From positions 1 to 36,814 of the IMG/VR virus record IMGVR_UViG_3300046492_000315: a stretch of DNA of 36,814 bases; one strand, 5' to 3'. Position numbers and translations under genes: made by a program. This document shows positions 1 through 6,635 of the stretch, in pieces; the first letter of the stretch is position 1, and every line of letters starts with the position of its first letter. Under the pieces are notes generated by a model. It worked only from the letters and a program-made list of their open reading frames with translations, was not told the origin of the DNA and did no database searches. This stretch comes from a virus.

Positions 1-127
1 GCCGCGCGACCGCCAGACCTCCAAAATATCGGATCGATCCCTCGGCCAGAGTTCGCGCGGGATGGGTTTCAGGAATAGCGGCCATTTGGCGTTTTCCTTT
101 GCCATCGCGCGGCGGTCGGCAAGCGTG
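1..127. repeat. Terminal direct repeat (copy 1) marking a circular contig
   Basis: Bases 1-127 are identical to 36688-36814. Both copies begin gccgcgcgac and end aagcgtg. A repeat of exactly 127 bp at contig ends is the usual mark of a de Bruijn graph assembler (k=127) closing a circle, so it is best read as an assembly overlap and not a biological terminal repeat. The genome unit is then 36,687 bp. Confidence 0.93.
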
Positions 128-135
128 GTTTTCAT
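1..135 (-). CDS. N-terminal part of DUF7694-like protein, split by the contig ends
   Basis: This is the 5' end of the gene continued at 36433-36687 on the circle. The ATG at 133-135 forms an ATGA overlap with the stop of the upstream gene (132-134), which matches the coupling of its neighbours. I therefore prefer it to the internal ATG at 103-105. The full circular gene is 129 residues and begins MKTTLADRRAMAKENAKW. See the entry at 36433 for the domain call. Confidence 0.8.
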   Translation of the reverse strand, partial: MKTTLADRRAMAKENAKWPLFLKPIPRELWPRDRSDILEVWRSRG

Positions 136-341
136 TCAGGTGCCCCTCCAACAAGTTTGATAAGCCGGTCAACTTTTTCGTAATGCGCCCGGTCTGCTGC
201 GTCAGCCGCAAGGCGAAGACACGCGGCAAGCCCGTCGACCCGGTAGTGGTGAAATTCTGCGATCAGCGTGTTATTGATTTGCAGGCGGTAGTGAGCCCGG
301 CCTTCGTCATCGGTGGCCCCGGTGTTGATAATCGCGATCAT
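132..341 (-). CDS. Small hypothetical protein, 69 aa
   Basis: This is a 69-residue soluble protein that I do not recognise. It begins MIAIINTGATDDEGRAHYRL and looks like a short beta-rich N-terminal half followed by a helical, charged half (AADAADRAHYEKVDRLIKLV). The start codon (339-341) overlaps the stop of the gene at 338-559 as ATGA, and its stop overlaps the next start at 135, so it is translated as part of the reverse-strand chain of small genes. Function unknown. Confidence 0.7.
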   Translation of the reverse strand: MIAIINTGATDDEGRAHYRLQINNTLIAEFHHYRVDGLAACLRLAADAADRAHYEKVDRLIKLVGGAPE

Positions 342-559
342 GGATAAGCCCGCTTAAAGTTTGGCGCTCGAACATAGCGTTTCGAACTCTGGTCAAGTAT
401 CGCGTTGCCGGGGTTTTGCTGCCGGTACAACGTGAGGTCGCGGGTTGCCGTCACCTCACTGGTTCCGAAGTAGTCCATCAGTTCGGCGCGTGAAACGCTA
501 CTGAAGTGCAATAGCAGGAAATCGATTAACCGCAGGCGTTGCTCGACTGCGTAATTCAT
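338..559 (-). CDS. Small winged-helix/HTH-like DNA-binding protein, 73 aa
   Basis: The 73-residue product has the pattern of a small winged-helix protein: a helix (QRLRLIDFLLLHF), a helix-turn-helix (VSRAELMDYFGTSEVTATRDL) and a basic tail ending in SSKRYVRAPNFKRAYP. The arrangement resembles the N-terminal DNA-binding domain of DeoR/WYL-type regulators without an effector domain. The ATG at 557-559 overlaps the preceding stop as ATGA. It may regulate the reverse-strand block or the divergent late operon starting at 984. That role is inference; the HTH call rests on pattern only. Confidence 0.65.
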   Translation of the reverse strand: MNYAVEQRLRLIDFLLLHFSSVSRAELMDYFGTSEVTATRDLTLYRQQNPGNAILDQSSKRYVRAPNFKRAYP

Positions 560-903
560 TTTTTCGCCTCCAGGACGCTCTCCAGGACGCGAATTCGGAA
601 CTCCATCAGGTGCAGACCTTCTATGTACGGCTGGCTTTCCTCGTAGGGCATTCGGTTGACCATATCGGCCACGTTGAAAAATTCCGCCTGGAGCCTTCGC
701 AGCTCGTTCCGCAAATCTGCGCGGGCCTGAGTGCGGGCCATGTAACGCGTGAAACTGACCCCGACCGTGAGACAAAAGGTCAGGGCGAGCAGGGTGCCGA
801 GTAGCGTGTCACCGAGGGCATAGGCCGTGCCATACGCGAACCCGGTAGGCCCGAAAAGCGCGACCCATAACCGCCATTTTAAATAGTCGTCAGGGAACGT
901 CAT
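556..903 (-). CDS. Membrane protein with two TM segments and a C-terminal coiled coil, 115 aa
   Basis: Two hydrophobic segments lie at about residues 10-31 (LWVALFGPTGFAYGTAYAL) and 33-52 (LLGTLLALTFCLTVGVSF). A charged helical region follows (RTQARADLRNELRRLQAEFF) with a further helix to the end. The gene is first in the reverse-strand block apart from a 13-codon leader ORF whose stop overlaps its ATG, and AAAGGAG lies just upstream of the start. It is divergent from the holin across an 80-bp spacer. It could be an inner-membrane superinfection-exclusion or lysis-modulating protein. It has no recognisable spanin features. Function unknown. Confidence 0.65.
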   Translation of the reverse strand: MTFPDDYLKWRLWVALFGPTGFAYGTAYALGDTLLGTLLALTFCLTVGVSFTRYMARTQARADLRNELRRLQAEFFNVADMVNRMPYEESQPYIEGLHLMEFRIRVLESVLEAKK

Positions 904-941
904 TGTCGTGACTCCTTTCCGATTGGTTGTTTTTCGAACAC
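900..941 (-). CDS. 13-codon leader ORF with a consensus Shine-Dalgarno
   Basis: On the reverse strand a GTG (939-941) is preceded at optimal spacing by AGGAGG (948-953) and opens a 13-codon frame reading MFEKQPIGKESRQ. Its TGA (900-902) overlaps the ATG of the 556-903 gene as ATGA. The second SD (AAAGGAG) inside this ORF serves the downstream gene. The arrangement suggests translational coupling. Whether the peptide itself matters is unknown. Confidence 0.45.
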   Translation of the reverse strand: MFEKQPIGKESRQ

Positions 942-983
942 AGCGAACCTCCTTTTTAGACGCTTGGCAATGAGGCCCAAATC

Positions 984-1298
984 ATGCCCGAAAAAAACCC
1001 GGATTTGTGGGTTTCGTTGCTTGCGTGGTTAGGCACCGTGGCCGCCGCGCTGTATGCGCCCGGCCTGTCGGTGGCTATTGCCGTGCTCCGCGTGATCTAT
1101 GGCAATGGCGGCCGGCGTCAAATGCTGATCGAAGGCTCCCTCTGTGGACTCTGTACCCTATCGCTGGTTCCGCTCCTGGAGTGGCTCGGCCTTCCCTCAT
1201 CGATGGCGACCTTTGCCGGTGGCGCAGTGGGCTTCCTGGGCGTGGAAAAGCTGCGCGTGTATGCCGACCGCTTTCTTGAAATGAAGGTCGGCAAATGA
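984..1298 (+). CDS. Holin, lambda holin-like (phage_holin_3 type)
   Basis: This 104-residue membrane protein has three hydrophobic segments at roughly residues 9-38 (WVSLLAWLGTVAAALYAPGL), 50-67 (LIEGSLCGLCTLSLVPLL) and 72-88 (SMATFAGGAVGFLGV). A basic C-terminal tail (RFLEMKVGK) follows. Length and topology fit lambda-type class I holins, which open the inner membrane at lysis and let the endolysin reach peptidoglycan. The gene overlaps the endolysin start by 4 nt, the classical holin-endolysin coupling, and it opens the + strand late operon. The ATG at 984 has a weak GAGG upstream. No antiholin dual start is evident. Confidence 0.85.
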   Translation: MPEKNPDLWVSLLAWLGTVAAALYAPGLSVAIAVLRVIYGNGGRRQMLIEGSLCGLCTLSLVPLLEWLGLPSSMATFAGGAVGFLGVEKLRVYADRFLEMKVGK

Positions 1299-1732
1299 AT
1301 ATCAGCCGCGCCGGCCTGACGCTAATCAAGGGCTTCGAAAAGCTGCGCCTTACCGCGTACCTCGATGCGGTGGGCGTCTGGACGATCGGTTACGGCCACA
1401 CGCTGTCAGCGGTGCCTGGTATGCAGATCAGTGAGGCGCGAGCCCTGGACCTGCTATCGCAGGATGTGGAGGACGCTGAATTCACCGTGCAGCGCTTCGT
1501 CCGTGTCCAGCTCACGCAATACCAGTTCGATGCCCTGGTGTCCCTGGCATTCAATATTGGCGGCGGGGCATTCAAGTCCTCGACGATCTTGCGCCTAATC
1601 AATGAGCGCGCCGAACCGATGAGGATCGGTGCTGAGTTCAAACGCTGGGTGTATGGCAATGGCAAGAAGCTCGGCGGCCTGGAGCTGCGTCGTGCGGCCG
1701 AGCGCCGCATGTACCTGGGCGAGGCTGCCTGA
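1295..1732 (+). CDS. Endolysin, T4-type lysozyme (glycoside hydrolase 24)
   Basis: The 145-residue muramidase cleaves the MurNAc-GlcNAc bond of peptidoglycan at lysis. The GH24 catalytic arrangement E-x8-D-x5-T is intact as E15, D24 and T30 inside GFEKLRLTAYLDAVGVWTIG, followed by GYGHT. The family motif QFDALVSLAFNIGGGAF follows at about residues 77-94. There is no signal peptide or SAR segment, so release should depend on the holin encoded immediately upstream (4-nt overlap). No Rz/Rz1 spanin pair is recognisable downstream. Length is normal for the family. Confidence 0.95.
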   Translation: MNISRAGLTLIKGFEKLRLTAYLDAVGVWTIGYGHTLSAVPGMQISEARALDLLSQDVEDAEFTVQRFVRVQLTQYQFDALVSLAFNIGGGAFKSSTILRLINERAEPMRIGAEFKRWVYGNGKKLGGLELRRAAERRMYLGEAA

Positions 1733-1733
1733 C

Positions 1734-1919
1734 GTGTTGTCGCTCGTTATCCCGCTGCTCCTGATCGCTGTCGCGTTCTGGTCTTTACGTCGGGGACGCT
1801 TCCACTACGAGCGCGGGATGACGGGTGACGCCCTGGTGTGCGTCCTGGTGTGGCTACTGAGCACCACGATGGTGGGTTTCTATCTACTCGGTTACGAGGT
1901 GGCGCTGTGGCATTCATGA
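1734..1919 (+). CDS. Small two-TM membrane protein in the lysis cassette
   Basis: The 61-residue product starts from GTG at 1734, one base after the endolysin stop. It has two hydrophobic segments (LSLVIPLLLIAVAFW and ALVCVLVWLLSTTMVGFYLL) separated by a basic loop (RRGRFHYERG). Its place between the endolysin and the DUF1353 gene suggests a lysis-associated role, for example a second holin or holin modulator. It lacks the coiled coil or lipobox expected of a spanin. The start is uncertain; TTG 1737 is also possible. Its TGA overlaps the next coding region. Confidence 0.6.
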   Translation: MLSLVIPLLLIAVAFWSLRRGRFHYERGMTGDALVCVLVWLLSTTMVGFYLLGYEVALWHS

Positions 1920-2320
1920 CCACGCTGGACCTTCGCGCATTCAAGCCTGATGAGTGGGTGCTGCTGCGCCCGCTGATCTATGTCGGCCAGGACGATAAGC
2001 ACTACGTCGCGCCGCGTGGCTTCATCACTGATCTCGCCAGTATTCCGCGCCTCTTGCGCGCGCTATTCGATATCAATGGGCTGAGCCGCGCGCCTGCCGT
2101 GCTGCACGACTTTCTCTACTGTATCCACTACACGACACGCGCCGAGGCTGATGCCCTGCTCCTGGAGGCATTGGAGGCGGCCGGTGTGGGATGGGCTACC
2201 CGCTGGAGCATGTACCTCGGTGTCCGCTCTGGCGGTTGGATGTACTGGAACAAACGGGGCGATGGGATCAATCACGCCGATTTCGTCCCGGATGATTACC
2301 TCGATGCGAACCAAGGCTGA
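1907..2320 (+). CDS. DUF1353 family phage protein
   Basis: The 137-residue protein shows the DUF1353 signature: a strand-rich N-terminus, then PRGFITDLASIPRLLRALFD, then LHDFLYCIHYTTRAEADALLLEAL and a C-terminal amphipathic helix. The family is common next to phage lysis or tail genes and its biochemical role is not established. Conserved His and Asp residues (LHDFLY) give it a possible hydrolase-like look, which is inference. I chose GTG 1907 because GAGGTGG sits just upstream and the N-terminus MAFMTTLDLR resembles family members. ATG 1916, overlapping the upstream stop as ATGA, is the alternative. Confidence 0.8.
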   Translation: MAFMTTLDLRAFKPDEWVLLRPLIYVGQDDKHYVAPRGFITDLASIPRLLRALFDINGLSRAPAVLHDFLYCIHYTTRAEADALLLEALEAAGVGWATRWSMYLGVRSGGWMYWNKRGDGINHADFVPDDYLDANQG

Positions 2321-2615
2321 TTGGCACCACCTCTACAACACCAGACGATGGAAAGAATTGCGCCTGAGCCAGCTCCGTGCCTATCCGCTGTGCGTGTACT
2401 GCCTCGCGGCGGGTCGTGATACGTCGGCCAATGTGGTCGACCACATCAAGGCGCACAAGGGCGACACCGAGCTGTTCCATGATCCGGCCAACCTACAGAG
2501 CCTCTGTCAGCCCTGCCACGATGCGGTGAAGAAAACCCTGGAGCTTTCCGGCGTGCTGCCTGGGTGCGGCCTGGACGGGCGTCCGCTGGACCCTGGGCAC
2601 CACTGGCGGAGGTAA
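2304..2615 (+). CDS. HNH endonuclease next to terminase
   Basis: The 103-residue HNH nuclease reads YNTRRWKELRLSQL, then CVYC, then NVVDHIKAHKGD, then NLQSLCQPCHDAVKK. Two CxxC pairs (CVYC and CQPC) would bind structural zinc, and the His of VDHI plus the Asn and His of the LxxLCxxCH segment form the beta-beta-alpha metal site. In HK97-type phages an HNH protein beside the terminase genes is needed for specific cos cleavage and packaging. Its position right before the small terminase fits that. ATG 2304 gives the standard N-terminus; ATG 2292 would add four residues. Confidence 0.9.
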   Translation: MRTKADWHHLYNTRRWKELRLSQLRAYPLCVYCLAAGRDTSANVVDHIKAHKGDTELFHDPANLQSLCQPCHDAVKKTLELSGVLPGCGLDGRPLDPGHHWRR

Positions 2616-2704
2616 GGGGGTGGAGAAAAGTGTGGGGGTGTTCGACTGAATACCGATCCCTGCACAGGGCGTTCATAAATTCGTATTTTTTTAGGAAAAC
2701 CGCT
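2616..2704. other. Intergenic gap before terminase; candidate cos region
   Basis: Eighty-nine bases separate the HNH gene from the small terminase in an otherwise tightly packed operon. They hold a G-rich tract (about 2615-2638), an imperfect palindrome CCCTGCACAGGG near 2658-2669, and an AT-rich tail carrying the AGGA ribosome site. In HNH-containing HK97-like phages cos usually lies close to the HNH/terminase genes. The cos assignment is inference from position only. Confidence 0.25.
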
Positions 2705-3133
2705 ATGGCAGACCGTGGACGAAAGTCGGCGGCGTCGCTGGTGGTCGCTTCCCCCGCCTCACTATCGAACCGGCTCGCTCCGCCCGCCAATTTAACCGGC
2801 GCGCAAAAGGCGTGTTGGGTATCGGTCGTCAATTCGAAACCGGCCGAGTGGTTCGGTGACGAGCACGGGCCAATGCTGGCGCAATACTGCCGGCACAAGG
2901 TCACGGCTGACCTGATCGCGCAGCAACAGGAGGCATTTGATCCCGCGTGGCTGACCGATGACGAGGGGTTGAAGCGATTCGCCATCCTGGCCGCCTGTAT
3001 GGAGCGCGAAACCCGCGCGATGAACGCGCTACTTCGCTCGATGCGCCTCACGCAACAGAGCCTAATCCGCGCCGATAAGGCCGTGGGCAACCAAGGGAAA
3101 GGACGCAAACCGTGGCAGATCGAAAACGACTGA
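2705..3133 (+). CDS. terS: Terminase small subunit (P27 family)
   Basis: The 142-residue DNA-recognition subunit of the packaging motor should bind the pac/cos region and hand DNA to TerL. The pattern is that of P27-type small terminases: a basic N-terminus, PANLTGAQKACWVSVV, then EHGPMLAQYCRHKVTADLI and a helical oligomerisation region, ending in basic GRKPWQIEND. It begins with ATG 2705 behind AGGA and overlaps the large subunit by 22 nt. Length is normal for the family. Confidence 0.88.
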   Translation: MADRGRKSAASLVVASPASLSNRLAPPANLTGAQKACWVSVVNSKPAEWFGDEHGPMLAQYCRHKVTADLIAQQQEAFDPAWLTDDEGLKRFAILAACMERETRAMNALLRSMRLTQQSLIRADKAVGNQGKGRKPWQIEND

Positions 3134-4626
3134 CGCGCGGCGAGCGCAATATCGCTTGGATCGAGGGGCACTGCTGTATCCCTGAGGGCCGAATGGTCGG
3201 CCAGCCGGTCAAGATGACCAAGCATCAACGCCGTTGGATCAAGCGGATTTACGATTCACCGACCCGCGTTTTCATTTTGAGCATGGCGCGCAAGAATGCG
3301 AAGACCGCATTCTCTGCGTTCATCGTCCTGCTCCATTTGTGCGGCCCCGAGGCGCGGCCGAACAGTCAGCTGTATAGCGCTGCACAATCGCGTGACCAAG
3401 CGGCGATCCTGTTCGAGCTGGCGGCCAAAGTCGTCAGATTGAGTCGCGAGCTTTCGTATTATGTGAACATTCGGGACACCGCCAAGGAGCTGCTGTGCGG
3501 CGAACTGGGGACGTTCTTCAAGGCGCTGTCCGCCGACGCCTCAACCAAGTTCGGGCTGAGCCCGGCCCTGGTAATTCACGATGAACTTGGGCAGGTAGTC
3601 GGCCCCAGATCACAGCTATATGAGGCGCTTGAAACCGCGAGCGCCGCGCAAGACCAGCCGATGTCAATCATCATTAGTACGCAAGCGCCGAACAGTGCGG
3701 ACCTGCTGAGCCTACTAATTGACGACGCACTGACCGGCGCAGACCCGCGCAACAAAATAGAACTCTGCACGGCACCGGTCGACCTGGACCCGTTCAGCCT
3801 GAAGGCGATACGCGCAGCGAACCCGCATTACGACGACTTCATGAACAAGGAAGAAGTCAGGCGTCAGGCGTCCGACGCGAAGCGTTTACCGGCCCGCGAG
3901 GCGGCCTATCGCAACCTGATTTTAAACCAGCGGGTGGCGGCGAAAGCGCCGTTCGTGAGCTGGGCAGTGTGGGAAGAAAACAGTGCTGTGCCCGAGCCGT
4001 TACGCGGGCAAAAAGTCTGGGCCGGCCTGGACCTTTCGAGCGTGTCCGACCTGACCGCGCTGGTGGTAGTGACCGAGGACGGCGATGTCCATCCGACGTT
4101 CTGGCTACCCGAGGACGGTATCAAAGAGAAAAGTCGCAACGACCGCGTGCCGTATGACGTGTGGGCGCGCGAAGGAAAGCTCCAGCTCACGCCAGGACGC
4201 GCGATTGAATATCGCTTTGTTGCCCGCTGGCTGCGCGAATTATTCGACGAATGCGACGTCCAGGTGCTGGCATTCGACCGTTACAACATGCGGTTCCTGA
4301 CCTCCTGGCTGGTGGAGGCGGGGTTTACAGAAGAAGAATTGACGCGGTTCAAGGGGTTCGGCCAGGGCTGGGTTTCGATGTCGCCCGCGCTGCGCGAACT
4401 TGAAGCGCGGCTGCTCGCCAAGGGGCTGCGTCACGGCAACCATCCGGTGCTGACGATGTGCGCCGCCAACGCCATCACCGTCAACGACGAGGCGGGGAAC
4501 CGCAAGTTCACGAAATCGAAAGCGACCGGACGGATCGACGGAATGGTCGCGCTCGCGATGGCGGTCGGGGCGCAAGGCGAACCGATTGAAGACGCCCCCA
4601 ACCACGAACTATTTATGGTGCTCTGA
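3112..4626 (+). CDS. terL: Terminase large subunit (Terminase_1/HK97-like)
   Basis: The 504-residue packaging ATPase-nuclease has a deviant Walker A SMARKNAKT (S57-T65, K64), a Walker B LVIHDE (D157, E158), and coupling motif IISTQAP. The C-terminal RNase H-like nuclease has GLDLSSVSDLTALVV, AFDRYNMRFL and GRIDGMVALAMA supplying the acidic residues. The start is GTG 3112 behind AAAGGA inside the end of terS, and the stop overlaps the portal ATG by one base. It translocates DNA into the prohead and cuts concatemers, probably with the HNH protein. Confidence 0.95.
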   Translation: MADRKRLTRGERNIAWIEGHCCIPEGRMVGQPVKMTKHQRRWIKRIYDSPTRVFILSMARKNAKTAFSAFIVLLHLCGPEARPNSQLYSAAQSRDQAAILFELAAKVVRLSRELSYYVNIRDTAKELLCGELGTFFKALSADASTKFGLSPALVIHDELGQVVGPRSQLYEALETASAAQDQPMSIIISTQAPNSADLLSLLIDDALTGADPRNKIELCTAPVDLDPFSLKAIRAANPHYDDFMNKEEVRRQASDAKRLPAREAAYRNLILNQRVAAKAPFVSWAVWEENSAVPEPLRGQKVWAGLDLSSVSDLTALVVVTEDGDVHPTFWLPEDGIKEKSRNDRVPYDVWAREGKLQLTPGRAIEYRFVARWLRELFDECDVQVLAFDRYNMRFLTSWLVEAGFTEEELTRFKGFGQGWVSMSPALRELEARLLAKGLRHGNHPVLTMCAANAITVNDEAGNRKFTKSKATGRIDGMVALAMAVGAQGEPIEDAPNHELFMVL

Positions 4627-5864
4627 TGTTCAATTTCGGCAAGCGCAAGAAGCTGGAGCAGGAGGTCGACGCGCTCCGCGCGGAGGTCAAAGCGCTAACC
4701 GGTTGGGGTACAACGCCCGAGGAATGGGCCGAATTTTTCGGTGTGAAACCGGCGTCGTCAGGCGTCGCGGTGACGGTGGAATCGAGCAAGCGAAGCGCGG
4801 CGGTTTACTCGTGCGTGCGTCTGATCGCGGGGGCCGTGGCCCTGCTGCCGCTGCCTGTATATGAGCGGACCCCAGACGGTGGGCGCAAGGCTGTCGACCA
4901 TCCGGTGTGGTGGATGCTGAACGAGTCGCCCTATCCCACGCTGACCGCGTGCAGTTTTTGGGAGTGGATGCTGGCGTCTTCGCTGATGCGCGGCGATGGT
5001 ATCGCCCAAATTTTGCGCGACCGAAATGGCAACGTCACCGGGTTCATGCCGCTGCCGCGCCAGTGTGTGGACATCGAATTGCGCGAAGGCCGGCTGGTGT
5101 ATTTCGTCAGCGACGGCGTGTCGAATTACGGCCTGTTTGCTGACGACGTTTTGCATTTTCCAGGCTTCGGTTTTGATGGCTGTCACGGTGAATCGGTGAT
5201 CCGATTCGCGGCCCGGCAAGCGGTCGGCACCGCTCTGGCGGCGGATGATTACGCGGGCGAATTCTTCGCCAATGGTGCGTCGCCATCGATTGCCCTGTCC
5301 TATCCGCAAGGCGTGGCCCCAACTGAGAATCAACAGAACCATTTACGCGAGCAATTCACCGAGCGCTATACCGGCCAGGGCAATCGTCACAAGCCGCTGC
5401 TCCTGGTGAACGGCGGCAAGATCGAATCGATCAGCCTGTCGGCCGAGGATGCGCAGCTACTGGAAACCCGGAAGTTCCAGGTGATCGAGATCGCGCGCGC
5501 CTTCGGTGTACCTCCCCACATGATCGGAGAGACGAGTTCGTCCACGAGCTGGGGCAGTGGCATCGAGCAAATGAGTATCGGGTTTGTCCGCTACACGCTC
5601 GGCCCGCATCTGCGTCGCATCGAGCAGGAATTGAACCGCAAGCTGTGGCCGCGTTCGCCGCGCTATTTCGTCGAGTTCAATCGCGACGGATTGCTGGCCG
5701 GCGACAGCATTACCGAATCGGAAGTCATCGCGAAGTCGCTCGGCGGTCCTGGGGCACAAGGCTGGCGCACCGTCAACGAAGCGCGCCGCCTAAAGAACCT
5801 GCCGCCCGTGCCGGGTGGCGACGTGCTGTACATCACCACCACCACACCACAAGGGGCCAGCTAA
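4626..5864 (+). CDS. Portal protein (HK97 gp3 family)
   Basis: The 412-residue protein forms the ring at the capsid vertex through which DNA is packaged and ejected. Diagnostic stretches are the N-terminal AVTVESSKRSAAVYSCVRLI, ADDVLHFPGFGFDG, the ARQAVGTALAADDYAGEFFANGASP segment, and the C-terminal FGVPPHMIGE followed by IEQMSIGFVRYTLGPHLRRIE. A short coiled coil (KRKKLEQEVDALRAEVKAL) opens the protein. It starts on the TerL stop codon (TGATG) and its stop overlaps the protease start, so terL-portal-protease are coupled. Confidence 0.95.
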   Translation: MFNFGKRKKLEQEVDALRAEVKALTGWGTTPEEWAEFFGVKPASSGVAVTVESSKRSAAVYSCVRLIAGAVALLPLPVYERTPDGGRKAVDHPVWWMLNESPYPTLTACSFWEWMLASSLMRGDGIAQILRDRNGNVTGFMPLPRQCVDIELREGRLVYFVSDGVSNYGLFADDVLHFPGFGFDGCHGESVIRFAARQAVGTALAADDYAGEFFANGASPSIALSYPQGVAPTENQQNHLREQFTERYTGQGNRHKPLLLVNGGKIESISLSAEDAQLLETRKFQVIEIARAFGVPPHMIGETSSSTSWGSGIEQMSIGFVRYTLGPHLRRIEQELNRKLWPRSPRYFVEFNRDGLLAGDSITESEVIAKSLGGPGAQGWRTVNEARRLKNLPPVPGGDVLYITTTTPQGAS

Positions 5865-6571
5865 TGAAGCTGATGCAGCTCTTCCTAAGCAATCAAGCGG
5901 CCCCACGTTCGGCCCGTATTGAGCAGGCCGGCCGCGAGGCGACCGTCTACATTTACGACATTATTGGCGGCGACTGGGGCGGTGTCGGTGCGCGGGATTT
6001 TGTCCCGCAACTGGTGGCCCTGGACGTGGACGTAATTCACCTTCGCATCAACTCCCCCGGTGGCGATGTGTTCGACGGCCGCACCATCGCGACCGCGCTG
6101 GCCCAACATCCGGCCCGTGTCATCGCCCACATCGACGGCCAAGCGGCCAGCGCTGCGACCTACGTCGCCCTGGCGGCCGATGAGGTAGAGATTGCCGAGG
6201 GCGGTTTTTTTATGATTCACAACGCCTGGACAATCGGCATTGGCAACGCGGACGAGTTCGTACAAACCGCCGAGCTGCTGCGCAAAGTGGACGCCAGTAT
6301 CGTTGCCGATTACCAGCGCAAGACCGGTAAGTCGGCCGATGAGCTGGCGGCCATGATGGCGGCCACGACTTGGTTCACCGCTGAGGAAGCGGTAGCCAAT
6401 GGCTTCGTCGACCGGATCGCAGCGGGCCAGAAGGCCGCACGCAACCAATGGAATTTGGCGGCCTACGGCAACGCGCCCGCCGCTCTGACTGAACCCCCTG
6501 AAACTGAACCAGTGTTCGACCGCGCCGCTCTTGAGCGCCGGTTGTCGCTGCTCGAAACCATCGCGCCATAG
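5864..6571 (+). CDS. Head maturation protease (ClpP/S14-like)
   Basis: The 235-residue serine protease of the ClpP fold processes the prohead. The oxyanion/substrate loop INSPGGDVFDG is present, the nucleophile is S96 in GQAASAATYVALA, and the general-base histidine is H119 in FMIHNAW. The acidic third residue lies in the following helix (VDASIVADYQRKTGKS), and the ClpP landmark ATTWFTAEEAVANGFVD follows. The start is ATG 5864, overlapping the portal stop (TAATG). No separate scaffold gene is present, so scaffolding may come from the capsid N-terminal delta domain, as in HK97. Confidence 0.93.
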   Translation: MKLMQLFLSNQAAPRSARIEQAGREATVYIYDIIGGDWGGVGARDFVPQLVALDVDVIHLRINSPGGDVFDGRTIATALAQHPARVIAHIDGQAASAATYVALAADEVEIAEGGFFMIHNAWTIGIGNADEFVQTAELLRKVDASIVADYQRKTGKSADELAAMMAATTWFTAEEAVANGFVDRIAAGQKAARNQWNLAAYGNAPAALTEPPETEPVFDRAALERRLSLLETIAP

Positions 6572-6593
6572 GCCTCGCGCCATCGCGAACCCC

Positions 6594-6617
6594 AACCCGC
6601 CATCGGCGGGTTTTTTT
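6594..6617 (+). terminator. Hairpin with T-run between protease and capsid genes
   Basis: An 8-bp stem (AACCCGCC, 6594-6601; GGCGGGTT, 6605-6612) with loop ATC is followed by a T-run to 6617. It has intrinsic-terminator form but lies inside the head operon only 19 bp upstream of the capsid start. It probably acts as an attenuator or as a 5' stabiliser of capsid mRNA. Confidence 0.75.
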
Positions 6618-6635
6618 ATGCCTGGAGAAAATGAA

